Positions 48,480 through 60,400 of a stretch of DNA of 64,000 nt are shown here, piece by piece. Within the stretch, counting starts at the first letter, position 1, and every line of letters begins with the position of its first letter. The position numbers were made by a program, and so were the translations under genes. Source of the DNA: Emydura subglobosa (lineage: Eukaryota; Chordata; Testudines; Chelidae); assembly GCA_007922225.1 (NCBI GenBank), contig ML679961.1, forward strand, positions 72,644,890-72,708,889. The letters run 5' to 3'. A model generated the notes under the pieces. The model worked only from the letters and a program-made list of their open reading frames with translations, was not told the DNA's origin and searched no databases.

Positions 48480-49565
48480 CTGCAAAAGGAGAGCAGATTC
48501 TCCCAGCACTGGTGGGTAACACTGAAGTCAGACTTCCCAACCAGCCACAAACAGTGCTTCCGATTCCCCACACTGGTTATCAAGAAGCCAAAATAAAAAT
48601 ATACATAGCCCCCTTTACTGTATTTCCATCTCTGGCTCCCAATCAGCCACTAGGTCCAGTAAAGAGATCAGTTATTTAAAACTCTATGCTCTTTACCAAA
48701 AAGGTTTCTCCTGATCCCAAAGGGTCAGCCCCAGTACCAGATCAATATAAATTTAGATCTTACCCAAAATACCATGCTGCCAGCCAATCCTTTAGTAAAT
48801 AAAAATTAAGGTTTATTATAAAAAGAAAAAGCTATAAGAGAAATGTTAAAGGATTAAAGCAATCAGACACATATATGGACTTTCAAATCAATTGTATCAG
48901 GTTTCTAATAGAATTGTGAAGTTTGCAGGCTTGTACAGTCCCTCTGGTGTACATCCAGTACCTGGATGGGTCTCAGTCCTTTGTTTCACAGCTTCAGTTC
49001 AGTTATAGATGAGTTGATCCAGAGGTAGGCTGAAGACCGACTGAAGACAAAATGGATATGGTGCTCCTGCCTTTTATGTCCTTTGGCCTTTGCCATGTTG
49101 CCTGTGGAAATTTACAGGAATAAGATGCAGTCCAGGGTCACAGGAGTGACTGGTGACTCATCAGGTATATCCCTGGCTTCTCCCCCTGGGCCCATTGTAC
49201 CTGTGAATTTCCTTAATAGGCCATTAAGCTGACTAGTGCTGCAGCCATCCTGTCTGTGGTGTCGCCCAGAAACATAGTACAAATTGAAATATAGATACAA
49301 ACATATCCATAACTTTCATTACACATATAACACATGAACATAAACATCATCATCTTACTTAGCACATTATAGCCTTTTTAACGGTACCTGACATGGCATA
49401 TCTCACATGAATTGTTATGATTTTGACATATTGATGTTAAAAAATATCATAAATGGCCCCCCAAATCCAGCCAGTGTAACACCCCCATGTGAGATTGGTG
49501 TAGAAGGGAGTAATCAGAGCTCCTGAATACACCTCAAGGGCCCCCTTAATCCAGCCAGCGTCACA
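48480..49565 (-). mobile_element. LTR-like repeat (probable solo LTR), minus
   Basis: On minus it starts TGTGACGCTGGCTGG at 49565 and contains AATAAA-rich DNA, 'tttattataaaaag' on plus (the inverse of a polyadenylation region) and a long non-coding body. The far end near 48480 is approximate and no target duplication was found. A 28-bp segment near its start is duplicated (49455-49482 and 49539-49565). Confidence 0.45.
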
Positions 49566-50032
49566 GCAAAGGCATTCTCCAGGTAAAGAGAAGCAACAAC
49601 ATGTCCCCTCGGGTGAGTTTGTTTGTTTGTTGTGTACTTGCTGCTTGGCTATAGTATATAGTGTGATTTGTTTTGGGGGCCCCTGCTCTGAGCCTAGCAG
49701 CTTAGTAGGCAAGGTGAGAACTCCTTAACAAGGCTTTGATCTCTTATTGCTTTAGGATCCATGAATCAGGGAGTGTGACTACTCTGGGAAAAGAGGGGTT
49801 TTAAAAAGCCAGCTCTTAAATGACCAGAGGAGCTAGCAAACAGGCACAGCTAATGGGAATTTAGAGAGGGAGTGTGAGCCAGATACACCTAACATTCTCT
49901 AAATGTAGTCCAATAAACACCTCATGCTCCCCCCCAAAAGACCAAAATACACACACACACACACAAAAGAGCTGCAGGAGTAAAAAGAATGTAGGCAGAA
50001 GTCCAGCAGCAATGTAGGGGCTATCTAGATTA
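49566..50032. other. unassigned stretch with CA microsatellite
   Basis: Holds a (CA)n run at about 49949-49974. The 'agtaaaaagaatgtaggcag' region just before 50033 may already belong to the next element. Confidence 0.4.
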
Positions 50033-50230
50033 TTGCACGGACTGCTGCATCTGATTACCTGCCCTGTGGCATATGTGTGCATTTGGAGCAAGGAGCTCAT
50101 GGCCCTCAGAAACCGAGTACTGATTCTTGAGACCAGAGTGACTGAACTGGAGGAACTAAGGGAGACAGAGAGGTACATAGCTGAAACTGTGAGAGACACA
50201 GTAAAGCAGTCCCTTCCCCCTATTGTCTGA
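50033..50230 (+). pseudogene. LINE ORF1-like coiled-coil fragment
   Basis: A 65-codon frame with WSKELMALRNRVLILETRV and TELEELRE forms a short heptad-like coiled coil, similar in style to CR1 ORF1 (compare EEKVKGLETQV at copy 1). It ends in a stop and within about 15 bases gives way to CR1 ORF2 3' sequence. Assignment rests on coiled-coil style and context only. Confidence 0.4.
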
Positions 50231-50239
50231 CAACCTTTG

Positions 50240-50940
50240 GAAAACAAAATCCCAACTATACATACAAAATGATGGGGTCCAAAGTAGCTGTTACCACACA
50301 GGAAAATGATTTTGGAGTCATCGTGGATAGCTCTCTGAAAAGATCCACTCAGTGTGCAGAGGCTGTCAAAAAAAGATACCAGACTGTTAGGAAACATTAG
50401 GAAAAAGGATAGATAAGAAGAAAGTGAATATCATCATGCCATTATATAAATCCATGGTATGTTCACACCTTGAATATTGCGTGCAGTTCTAGTTGCCCCA
50501 TCTCCCAAACAATACATTAGAAATGGAAAAGGTACAGGGAAGAGCAAGAAAAACTACTAGAGGTTTGGAATAGCTTACATATGAGGAGACATTAAAAACA
50601 ATGGGACTGGAGAAGAGATGTCTAAGTGAGGATATGATAAAGATCTAGAGAGACACAAATGGTGTGGAGAAAATGAATAAGGAAGCATTACTTACCCATT
50701 CACACAACACAAGAATTATGAGTCACCGGATGAAATTAATAGTCAGTAGGCTAAAACACACACATAAAATACTTCTTCACACAATGCATAGTCAGGCTTT
50801 GGAATTCATTGCTAGGGGTGTTGTGAAGGCCAAAACGATAATAGGGTTCAAAAAAGAATTAGATAATTTCATGGAGGATAGGTCCATCAATGGTAATTAG
50901 CCAAGATGTCCAGGGAAGCAACTCCATGCTGTGTGTGTAA
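50240..50940 (+). mobile_element. L3-type CR1 3' end
   Basis: 'aaaatgatggggtccaaag', 'gagtcatcgtggatagctct' (GVIVDSS), 'cacaccttgaatattgcgtg' (HLEYCV), 'gaaaaggtacagggaagagc' (EKVQGRA), then the 3' part 'gattagataatttcatggag' and 'ggtaattagccaagatg'. Stops present. Same family as 10385-11090. Confidence 0.85.
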
Positions 50941-51371
50941 ACTGGCATAACTTTGTTGAATTCAGTAGAACTATGCCAATTTGCAGCAACTGAGGATCTA
51001 TATATTTTTTAAAAAGACAAAATGAATGATTTTCTGATGATGGATTACCTTGATAGGCCTTTCTCTGCACTGAGACTTCAGGAAATGCAAAGCTACCAGC
51101 TAGTCAGGCACCCCATAAGTATGGGTGTGTGGGTTGTGGGGGAGGGAGCCTATTCTGCCTAATTGAAAGCAGGCAAGGACACTTAACATCACTGAGCAAG
51201 AAACCTTAGCAGCTGAGCATTAAGAGGAGAGCTGCATTCTCTGTTTTCATATAACTAAGCTGAGTAGTGCCATTTCCATTTGTTTGTAAGAGAATGAGTT
51301 TGTGAGAGTAATACCAGGCCTTTTGTGTAAGGCATTCTCCAAGTACCTTTCACATCCTCCTTCTTTCTTTC
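50941..51371. other. unassigned stretch
   Basis: No gene or repeat recognised. Confidence 0.4.
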
Positions 51372-51655
51372 TTAGGGCAGGTCTATATTTAAAGTGCTGC
51401 AGCACTGTAGTGCTTCAATGAATACCCTACTACACAGATGGGATCACTTCTCTTGCTGGCATAGTTAATTCACCTCTATTAGAGAAAGCAGCTATTTTGA
51501 GGGGAGAAGTCCTCCTATCCACATAGTTCTGTCTGCAATGGTGGTTAGGTCAGTATAAGTGCATCACTAAGGGCTTTGAATTTTTCACTTTTCTGAGCAG
51601 CGAAGTCATACCGTTGTAAGTGTATAGTGTAGATCTGACCTTACACTTTTACAGT
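51372..51655. mobile_element. MITE, same family as 25576, near full length
   Basis: Left end 'tagggcaggtctatattta', right end 'tagtgtagatctgacctta': inverted repeats with mismatches. Internal words 'cttgctggcatagttaattc', 'ggttaggtcagtataagtg' and 'gcagcgaagtcataccg' follow the family order. The central hairpin is weaker than in the 25576 copy. Non-coding. Confidence 0.65.
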
Positions 51656-52199
51656 ATCTTGTTTCTTGTTCTCCTGGAGGAATTTCTTTTTGGATGACAT
51701 GATTATACACAAGTACATACAGAAATTAATGGCTCTTCAGACTTGAAATGACACCTGGCATTTTGGCTGACTGTTTCCCAGTGAAACCGGTATCTGGTAT
51801 ATAACTTTATATGTCAGGGGCTGAGATGGTGTTTGTATAACTCCAAAGCTGCAGACCTGCAAATAGCAACACACGGTCTTCCCAGCAGCAGGTCAGCAAG
51901 AATAAGTATTAAAGGTACACTGTCAAGTTGTTTAAACTCAAACAAATGCCAAAACATTATAAACAACATTCATTGTTGTAAGTAAAATAGATTTCTAAAC
52001 CCTTTCACTTTTAATGCTAGGTGTATGCAATTTATAGACCTATATATATATATATATATAGAATATCCAATTTGTGTATGTGTGTATATAGTTATATAAT
52101 TTGTCCATTGACAGGAAAGATATTCCTCAAGATAAAACCTCTACAGTGTTACAAAATAAGTCTTATTGCTTGTTGAAAATATATGCTTAGCAGTAAAAG
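51656..52199. other. unassigned stretch with (TA)10 at 52041-52060
   Basis: AT-rich spacer with a short perfect TA microsatellite. No gene recognised. Confidence 0.6.
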
Positions 52200-53145
52200 T
52201 CAATGACCCTGCTTGGAGCTACAAAGGACAGATGAAGAGGAGACCTTCCAAAAATTCGTGCAAATGCTCTGGAACATCAGGGCCTGAGTCAGAATAAAAC
52301 CAAAAGAGATTTTTAACATCTGCTCCCTGTGGGCGGGGGAACAAAGGATGTCAGTGCTGGGCCACATTCCTGGGGGGCTGGGAGTTGGACCCAGGCTTTG
52401 GACACAAATTGTCCTCCGTGGGACCCCTGAATTGGGCTGAAAAGGCCATGTACTACACAAGCAATAATCATGTGCAAACCACAGCACTTTTCTAGCCTTA
52501 AAGTTGCAGAGGGGTGGGAGAAGCAAACCACAGCAACTTTCTAGCCTTGAAGTTACAGATAGAGGGAGTGAATCAGGGCAACTTTCTAGCAGTAGCTGGA
52601 GCACGGCAGACCTACCCGATAGGTACCATGGTAACAAGGGCATAATATGAGTAAGCTATGTTCTCCTGACCATTCCTCCCCTCACCACCTGGACAAAGAA
52701 TGTGGTAAAAGGGTGTTATCTCTTCTTTCCCAGGCAGCATGTCTATTAGGGACGGCTCGGGATCTCTCCCCTAGTTCTTCCCTTGTTGCTAGTTTGTTAA
52801 AGGACTTCATGATCATTCCTGCTGTTGAGATAGATGTGTATACTACGCAAGTTTCGTGGGAAATAACAAACAGGGGCAGGTATAATTATATGCCTTCCCT
52901 AGCCATTAATATGCATTTTATAACCATTTATATCACCAAATAAGGATTTTATGGGGCGTTGTAGAAGTGTATGTATTTACATATTATTTTAGATAAAAAG
53001 TTGTAAAATAGCGAACTTGGGGCTCACTTTGTTGGATGCGCATGACAAAGGGGAATGAGTGGACTAGAAGCTGTAACCAAATAAATGCTCCTTATCACTC
53101 CACCTCGCTCAGTCTGTCTCTCTTCAACAGACCTTGCAACACTTC
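52200..53145 (+). mobile_element. LTR-like repeat with three ~49-bp tandem units
   Basis: Three imperfect tandem units start at 52475, 52524 and 52573 (core CAACTTTCTAGCC), like duplicated enhancer units in an LTR U3. Near the right end is 'aaccaaataaatgctcc', a polyadenylation signal followed by a pyrimidine-rich stretch ending 'ccttgcaaca', as in an R-U5 region. No coding sequence and no clear target duplication; boundaries approximate. Confidence 0.45.
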
Positions 53146-53334
53146 CCTCTCTCTTTCTTGGACTCTTTGAGTTTGGAAGGATTTTAGTAAACCTGTGATG
53201 TCACAGACAACCTGAGTACAAACTCTTTTCTTGTGCCCAGATTCTCTGACCCAGAGATGAGATTGCAGCCATGTGTCTCCTACTCTCTATTAGAACGATC
53301 GTTTGTACTTGTCTCTTTAGTATGACTACTAGTA

Positions 53335-53580
53335 CTATTCCAATAGCATTTTCAACCCAAGGATGTCAAAACATTTTACAGCATCTGAGTGAAACCTCAT
53401 AACACCTCCTATGAATCGAGCTAATTTATTGCCTGGTTTTGCATATGGCTAAATTGAGGCACAGAGTGATCTGAAATTTGACCAAGGTCACACACAGTCA
53501 GTATTAAAGCTGAGAACAGAACTCTGCTCTCTTGAATTGTGTGTGCTAACCAAGACCATGCTGCTTTTCTAATTTGCCTT
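53335..53580 (-). repeat. MIR-like SINE (inverse)
   Basis: Inverse MIR order on plus: 'ctaaattgaggcacagagtg', 'accaaggtcacacacagtc', 'gagaacagaactctg' (inverse of the B-box region) and 'gtgctaaccaagaccatgct'. Confidence 0.75.
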
Positions 53581-54271
53581 CTGCCATTTTTTGATATCAG
53601 TGACCAATAAATGATAGATTTTGGTTAATTTTGGAGACCTATTTGTTTTGATATAACTTGATTTAATTGTCGGTGTGAGTATTTAATTTAGCCTTCATTT
53701 AGATAACACCACAGCAGTGCTCTGTGGGAGTTTGAGTGCCAGAGGTGGAAGTACAGCTCGAGACAGTTGGAAACTATTAGGCTCGCTCCAGGTTCTGCAG
53801 ATGCAGGGGAAGATACTGCATGTGAGTGAGCAAGCAAGGAAACACCCTTCCTTTCCTTGGCACTTTGTCAGAACTTATTTGGCAAGCTGACTTTGGCTTC
53901 AAGCTGTTTCACTGAGACAAAGAAGGCTGCCTCAGAAGACCCTTACTTAGACAGGTACTTATGCACTTAGACTGACTTAGATTTTGGGCTTGACTATCCT
54001 GGGAAGAGAGATCCCTGCCAGAAATTGGTAAGAGACTATCTTGAAGAGTGGTTCCTGCTCACTCCAGTGTAGTTACATTATACTACATCACAAGTCACTG
54101 AGTGTTATTAAGGATGGTTGCTATTACATCAGTGGGCAAATTAGTTTCTAAAGCACACGTATTAGTGCAGAATCTCTGGCTACTTTCCACCTGCTTTTAT
54201 TAATGTTGATATTTAAACTTAATTCTCACATCTATGAAGGAGATACTATAGCAAAACTGAGTTTCATCAAC
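53581..54271. other. unassigned stretch
   Basis: No gene or repeat recognised. Confidence 0.4.
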
Positions 54272-54455
54272 TCTTAGACTATAAGGTCAGAAGGGACCAT
54301 TATGATCATCTAGTCTGACCTCCTGCACAACACAGGCCACAGAACTTCACTCACCCTCTCCTGTAATAGACTCCTAAATTAAGACTGAGTTACCGAAATC
54401 CTCAAATAATGATTTAAAGACTTCAAGGTACCAGCAAGTGACTTGTGCCCTATAG

Positions 54456-54778
54456 CAGCAGTTCTCAACCGGTGGTACTTACGAGAAGGCTGGGTGGTAC
54501 GCGAGCCGTACCGCGCCGCTGAATGTGCCCTCCCGCCCGCCCTTGCGAAACTTTGCCACCGAAAATGGGCAAACGGTGGAAGGGTTTCGGTGGCGGGTAT
54601 TGTTTCCCCCATGTAAGCCGCCGCAAGTCTCTCCCCGCTGCCGCGAAACCCCGCCGCAGGTCCCCTCCCTTTTTTTCCCGAGTGGTACTCGGGTTGGGTA
54701 CAGTCAGGTCAAGTGGTACTTGACCTGACTGTACCTGGCCCAAGTGGTACTCGGGGAAAAAAAGGTTGAGAACCGCTG
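54456..54778. mobile_element. hAT-type MITE with perfect 8-bp target duplication
   Basis: Terminal inverted repeats CAGCAGTTCTCAACC and GGTTGAGAACCGCTG. Flanked on both sides by CCCTATAG (54448-54455 and 54779-54786), the 8-bp duplication expected of hAT transposases. The interior is GC- and CpG-rich, unlike the surroundings, and contains a long hairpin (54697-54735). Non-coding; must be mobilised in trans. Perfect target duplication and retained CpGs suggest a fairly recent insertion. Confidence 0.92.
54697..54735. repeat. 17-bp perfect hairpin inside the MITE
   Basis: Arms GGTACAGTCAGGTCAAG and CTTGACCTGACTGTACC with a 5-nt loop (TGGTA). Pairing continues outward with G-T wobbles and three more G-C pairs. 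Confidence 0.95.
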
Positions 54779-55115
54779 CCCTATAGTGCAGAGGAAGGCG
54801 AAAAATCTCCACGGCCTATGCCAATCTGCCCTGGGGAAAAAGTCCTTCCTGAACCCAAATATGGAAATCAGCTAAACGCTGAGCATGTGGGAAAGACTCA
54901 CCAGCCAGACACCCAGAAAGAATTATCTGTAGTAACTCAGAACCCACCCCATCTAACATCCCATCACAGGCAATTGGGCATATTTACCGCTAGTAGTCAA
55001 AGATCAGCCAATTGCCAAATTAGGCTGCCCCATTATACCATCCCCTCCTTTAATTATCAAGCTCAGTCTTGAAGTCAGCTAGGTTTCTTGCCTCCAACAT
55101 CCTGGGAGCTTGAAT

Positions 55116-57025
55116 TTCTGCTGAATCATTTTCATACACTAAGATGTCTTCATCTGGATTCAGGGAAAGGTAATAACTAGTCCACAGCATCAACATTAGT
55201 TGGGATGTTTGTCCACAATGATGAGTTAAGATAATTTTTTATAGCGTGATATTCACTGAGAAATGTAATACAATGAAACAAACTGACTAATTACATGGAA
55301 TGAATTAGTGGATTATGAAAGTGTTTTAGATTAATGGAAGATGAGGTTTAAGAGATTTGTTAATTGGAGATGGTGACTCTAAATCTAATGTAGATTTGTA
55401 GAGATTGAAAGTCATTATTGTCTGACAACTAAACGTTAGCTTATGTGAAATCAGCTGGTGATCATATTCTGGTATCCATGCAGCCTAATTTCAGTTGGAC
55501 AGTGTTCACTTTTTATAACAAAAAGCCAGACTTTGCTGGAAGACTCATTTCTGTGCACTTGCTCTGTGGTTTCAGTTCAAACTTCTACACGTTGGTAAGG
55601 CTCTCCTTGCCTGTTAATGGCTAGAGGAAGAGTTCAGAACAGCCTGTAGCATGCTTTCTGGCTTTGGGCTTAAAAAGGAGTATACTGGAGTTAGATTGGT
55701 GGTGGGTTGACAGTCCTGGGTTCCAGACTAATACATGGGGCTGAAATAAAAAAGGGGAAATGGCAGGGCCCCATATTAGAGAAGGATTGGCCCATTCCAA
55801 GGGAGCCATCCACAGAGTTAGAAGGTATTATCCTCTCTGAGGATAGAGAGTGTGTCAGGATCTAGGGAGCCTTAAAGAGGAGAGAATGTGAAACTTTAAA
55901 AGATTTTGTTTTCAGATAAGCCCTAATGCTTATATAAGTGATGCAGGGGTACCCATGTACAGATTTCACATGTACAGGCTTGCTCATTGTATCTCAGCAC
56001 ATCCACTTCCTGGACCCATTTAAAAAAAAAAGAAAAGGTGTATTAGTTTAAGAATCTTCCAAAGTCTTCTCTTCAGATATTAGGCAAGAGTTCAGGTAAG
56101 TGTTCACTGTAATAGAACCTGTTTGCCCATACTTAGTGGTAAGCAGACGCTCACGTGACAATGTAGTGAATGTCTCCTGGGTACGAATGATTACTCTGAG
56201 TTCAAAAAAAAAAAAAAAAAATTAAATAAATCTTATTTAGTGTTTAGAGCAATCTAAAGACAAACCAAACGATAAATTCTCCTCCAGACCCTTCGTCCAG
56301 CTGATAACTAACTTATATCATAAAGTTTTATTTCACTTGAATTTTCTTACTGCTCTCAGTCAATCACCATCTTAAATGGATTTCTGTCCTTGCTGCACTT
56401 TGTTTTTGTTGTTATCGCTGTTCCAGGATTGTGTGTGATTGTTGTAATACTACTTGTTTGTTTATTTTATTGTACGTATTTCAAAGAGAATTTAGAGCTT
56501 GAGAGAGGTGCTGAATTTCAGAGCTCTGGGGAGTGAAGTTCTGTTTTATCTTTTTTTTTTTTTTTTTTTTTTAAAGGTACAGACAGAGGCAGTGGAAATT
56601 TTTCTCTCGCTGCCCCTGTCTAGTTCAGTCCTGAGTTAGAGGAGCACCTTCCAAGAATGAGGAACTGGGTCAGTATCTGTGGCCTTTGTCTTTAGTCTCT
56701 CTCCCATGATTGCCAATGACAGTGCTACAAATTAATGGTGGTTTCTATGCTACTAATCCATGTGCATTAGCAACAAGGCTGAGACCCACCACATCCATGT
56801 CAAGCAATTTACCAAGCAGTCATCCAGTGATAACTGTCACAATTTCAAAGAAACTGCACCTTTATTCTCCCTTCATGATCTACCAACGGCACCCACTCTA
56901 GCTTCCCAACTCCTCAGCCATCACCCTCGTGGGCTGAAACCCATGACTCTCTCCCTCCCGATGGTTTTTTTTTCCATGCTGCATATTTCCCTGCCTATAC
57001 TGTGATATTCCCAGAAAGGCAGATA
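55116..57025. other. unassigned stretch with homopolymer runs
   Basis: No supported gene. A18 at 56204-56221 and T22 at 56551-56572 could be tails of unrecognised retroposons, but no body could be assigned. Confidence 0.45.
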
Positions 57026-57033
57026 GCCAAGAC

Positions 57034-57442
57034 CAGTGGTTCTCAACCAGGAGTATGCGTACTGCTGAGGATATGTGGAGGTCTTCCAGGGGATACATTA
57101 ACACATCGAGATATTTGCCTAGTTTTACAACAGGCTACATAAAAAGCACCAGCAAAGTCTGTTCAAACTAAAATTTCATACAGACAATGACTTGTTTATA
57201 CTACTCTATGTACTATACACTGAAATGTAAGTACAATATTTATATTCCAATTGATTTATTTTATAATATGGTAAAAATAAGTAAGCAATTTTTTCAGTAA
57301 TAGTGTTCTGTGACACTTTTTTGTATTTTTATGTCTGATTTTGTAAGCAAGTAGTTTTTAAGTGAGGTGAAAATTGGGGGTATGCAAGACAAATCAGACT
57401 CCTGAAAGGGATACAGTAGTCTAGAAAGGTTGAGAGGCACTG
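57034..57442. mobile_element. hAT-type MITE, older copy
   Basis: Ends CAGTGGTTCTCAACC and GGTTGAGAGGCACTG, flanked by GCCAAGAC (57026-57033) and GCCTAGAC (57443-57450), an 8-bp duplication with one mismatch. The 409-bp AT-rich interior has no coding capacity. The ends match the MITE at 54456, but the interior is unrelated, so the two may share a transposase source. Confidence 0.88.
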
Positions 57443-57450
57443 GCCTAGAC

Positions 57451-60400
57451 AAACCAGCATTTGTGTTTCGCTTTCTGTTGAGGGGCTATGAACAGTTTAA
57501 TAGCCCACAGTTGCAAGTTACTACACAGTTCTTTCTAAGCAAGCACATTTATTCTTAAGGTAAAAGCCTTACAGAGGAAACATATTAAGAACAATAAGAG
57601 AACCAACATACATGCTTAAAAAGCCAGACATAACTCCAATCTCAGGCTCAGTTATGTGTCAATCCTTCAAAACTCTCAACTGGGTTTTCCCCACGGTTAC
57701 AAGTTTGTAACTATCTCGTATTCGGACCCAGAACTGTGACTGGGCAGATCAGCCTATTTCTTTATACAGCTTGGGCACTTGATCATGGCCTTTGGTAACA
57801 GACAAAGACCCTCTCCTCAGAGCAGACCTTCGACAGGCTGGTGTCACATCACTGAACTATGAACAGTTGTACTCAGTGGTCAGAGCATGAGTCAGTAGCC
57901 TGGAATTGGAACTGAGACTTAGAGCAGGAGCCACAGGCCTGAACCGAGGGTTAGAGCCAAAATGAGGAACTGGAGCTGAAGGTCAGAGCCAGGTTACCTC
58001 GAGTGAGGCAAGGCTGGGAACAAGGCAGGAGATATTGTAGCCATGGACAAATGCTTCAGGAAACCACTAAACTAGTGTACCTTCTGCTGCTGGTCTTAAG
58101 AACTGGTCTGCTGACTCTTCCAGCCTATCAGACAGACAATTATGGGCCAGCTGCACTTGTTAGGTTGCCTGGAGACTGGCTGTGCTGCATGCCCTGATTC
58201 CTGACAGCTAGTTTTTTGCATAACAGGAGTTGAGTAATTTGCATTAACCTCTCCTTAGGGAATCCCCCAGGAAATCTGCTTAAGAATGGACTGACGGGAC
58301 AATAAAAATTACCTGGCACATTTTCAATATAGTCCTTTGAACTCACCGATCTCACATTGCAAACCCTCTCTAGGGCTGTTACGAACAATCCAGACCACAA
58401 TAGTAAATAAACTTCACATTTAATACAATGGACTGCAAAAATACTTAAACTTAATTTAGTAAGGTCTCCCAAGGATATGCATGAAATAGGCGTACTGCAA
58501 CATTTGTCACAGCTTTCAGTCGTTGCTAACCTGGATGGGATTAGACCCAGCAATACAGAGTTGAAAGGCTTTGTGGCCTATTAACAACCCTTTGAGCCAT
58601 GCCCATTGGAGATCTAGAAAGTTGTAGAAGAGATCACTCACCTAGATGCTAGTTAATATGCTAATAGTTAGTTTTTGCCAGAACTACATACCAGTGAGCA
58701 TTAGGGTTGCCTGTTTTAGTTGGACATATTCATGGAGATTTCATCACATGACATAGTGGGATAGTCCTGGACAGTTGGCAACCCTAGTAAATATCACCTT
58801 TGATTCACTTGTACTGGCATAGGGGAATGCAATTTACAATCCTTGTGCCAGTGGAGTTAGCTGTATCTGAGGGGGCTATCAAGGAGGTCACCAGAGGAGA
58901 GTTCAGCCACAAGAGGGCTGTTTTAAAGTATGGTTTAGTCTCCTTAGGAGCTCAACTCTGGAGGCAGCCCTGGGGCCCTGCCAAATCAGCATGTTTCTTG
59001 GGCACCCTGGCCATACCCCTTCCATATCTAATGCTACTTGTTTGTTTTCCCCTGGCTTTCTTTTGGATCCCTATCCCTCATCAGTGGACTTCTTGCTATA
59101 GGAGTTTACAGTCCAGGTTTTAGTGGCAAAAGCTATGGCACTTCGATCTTGATATTGTCTGATCTCATGTATTACAGAGGATTGATCCTGGTCAGTACTT
59201 GTGTGACAAACCTCCAAAGAGAACACCAAGGCTGAAATGTCTGAATAGCACAAAAGTGTGCTCACATGTTCGAAGACACAAGTGGTTCAGTTCAGCTTCA
59301 GAAAAAGAACACTCAGATATGTGGCTGCTTATCCAAATCTCTGATCCTTTAAGGTTCACATTTTTTAAAAAAGAATCCAGCCTGGCTATGGGCATTATAT
59401 GGCCAAAGAATGCATTTTTGATACAAGGTGATGTTTTATTGATTAATGCAAAAGATCAAAGAACCTTGAAAGACATCTGGGAATTCCTGTGGTTAGCAAG
59501 ATGACAGCAGCACAGTCATATAAATCCTGATTTTATCCCTGACACAGCCACAATGAGTAGGCCCAGTTTACTAGTTCAGTTCTTTCTCAACACTCTATTG
59601 CATTTTTTACATAGACTTAAGTGTCTTTGCTCTTACATAGCCTCATCACAAATAGCCAAGATGATTGCATTATAGTAGAGGGAATTTCACGAGGGAAGGA
59701 GATGTGGAGAATTAAAGGAAAGGAAAGACCAGAAATAGGCTGGTTCTAACTGAATACTGGAACACCTGTCTAGTTGAATTCAATCTTGCAGTGGACAGAG
59801 GCCAAGGGCCTGGGCTATTTGACCCTGGAGAATGAAATAGATTCCATCCAAAGTTTGTGTGGGATGAAAGCCAAAACACCTTGTAACCTGAGCCAGCAAG
59901 ATAGCTTATCTCTGAATGTGAAACAACTGCATTTGGCTGCCTAATGCTCACAAAGTCAAATCTGATCAGCTAAAGGGAGCTGCTCCTGGATCTAGGACTC
60001 CCTAACCAAAGGGGAGCTTCTCTTCATGCAGCTAATATTAAATCCCTTCCAAATAGATATAATTTGCTCTAACTCCTTGATCACAAAGTTGTGGTATCCC
60101 AGTCCTTGGATATCTAACTCTCTCTCCAAATGATATCTCCCCAAAGCTGTTACTTCCTCCAACAAGGTGTACTAGGGCTATGCAAACGTAGCATGGATGG
60201 TCTGTTAGAAGGGAGTGAGGAAGAAAGAAAGCACCAGTGAGGATGCAAAGTAGATGTGAAATTTAAATTTTCTGACTCTCTACTAGTAAATCAGTTTTAC
60301 TTGCATTATTTAACCCATTTTCTGAAGTAATACATTCCTAGTGTCTTAAAAGATTCTAACACAAGTGACTAGCAGCCATTTGCATTTGCTCATATTCTGT

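Larger units (their letters stand above)
54272..55115 (-). mobile_element. CR1 3'UTR copy of a separate subfamily, carrying a nested hAT MITE
   Basis: The plus strand shows the inverse CR1 3' end 'ttagactataaggtcagaag', 'tgatcatctagtctgacctc' and a long 3'UTR with 'gcagaggaaggcgaaaaatc', 'gccaatctgccctgggg' and 'atctaacatcccatcacagg'. It is interrupted at 54456-54778 by a MITE. The sequence resumes right after the MITE with the duplicated bases CCCTATAG. Confidence 0.85.

Noticed and set aside
56204..56572. Processed pseudogene suggested by A18 and T22 runs
   Set aside because: No coding similarity next to either run, and no flanking target duplication.
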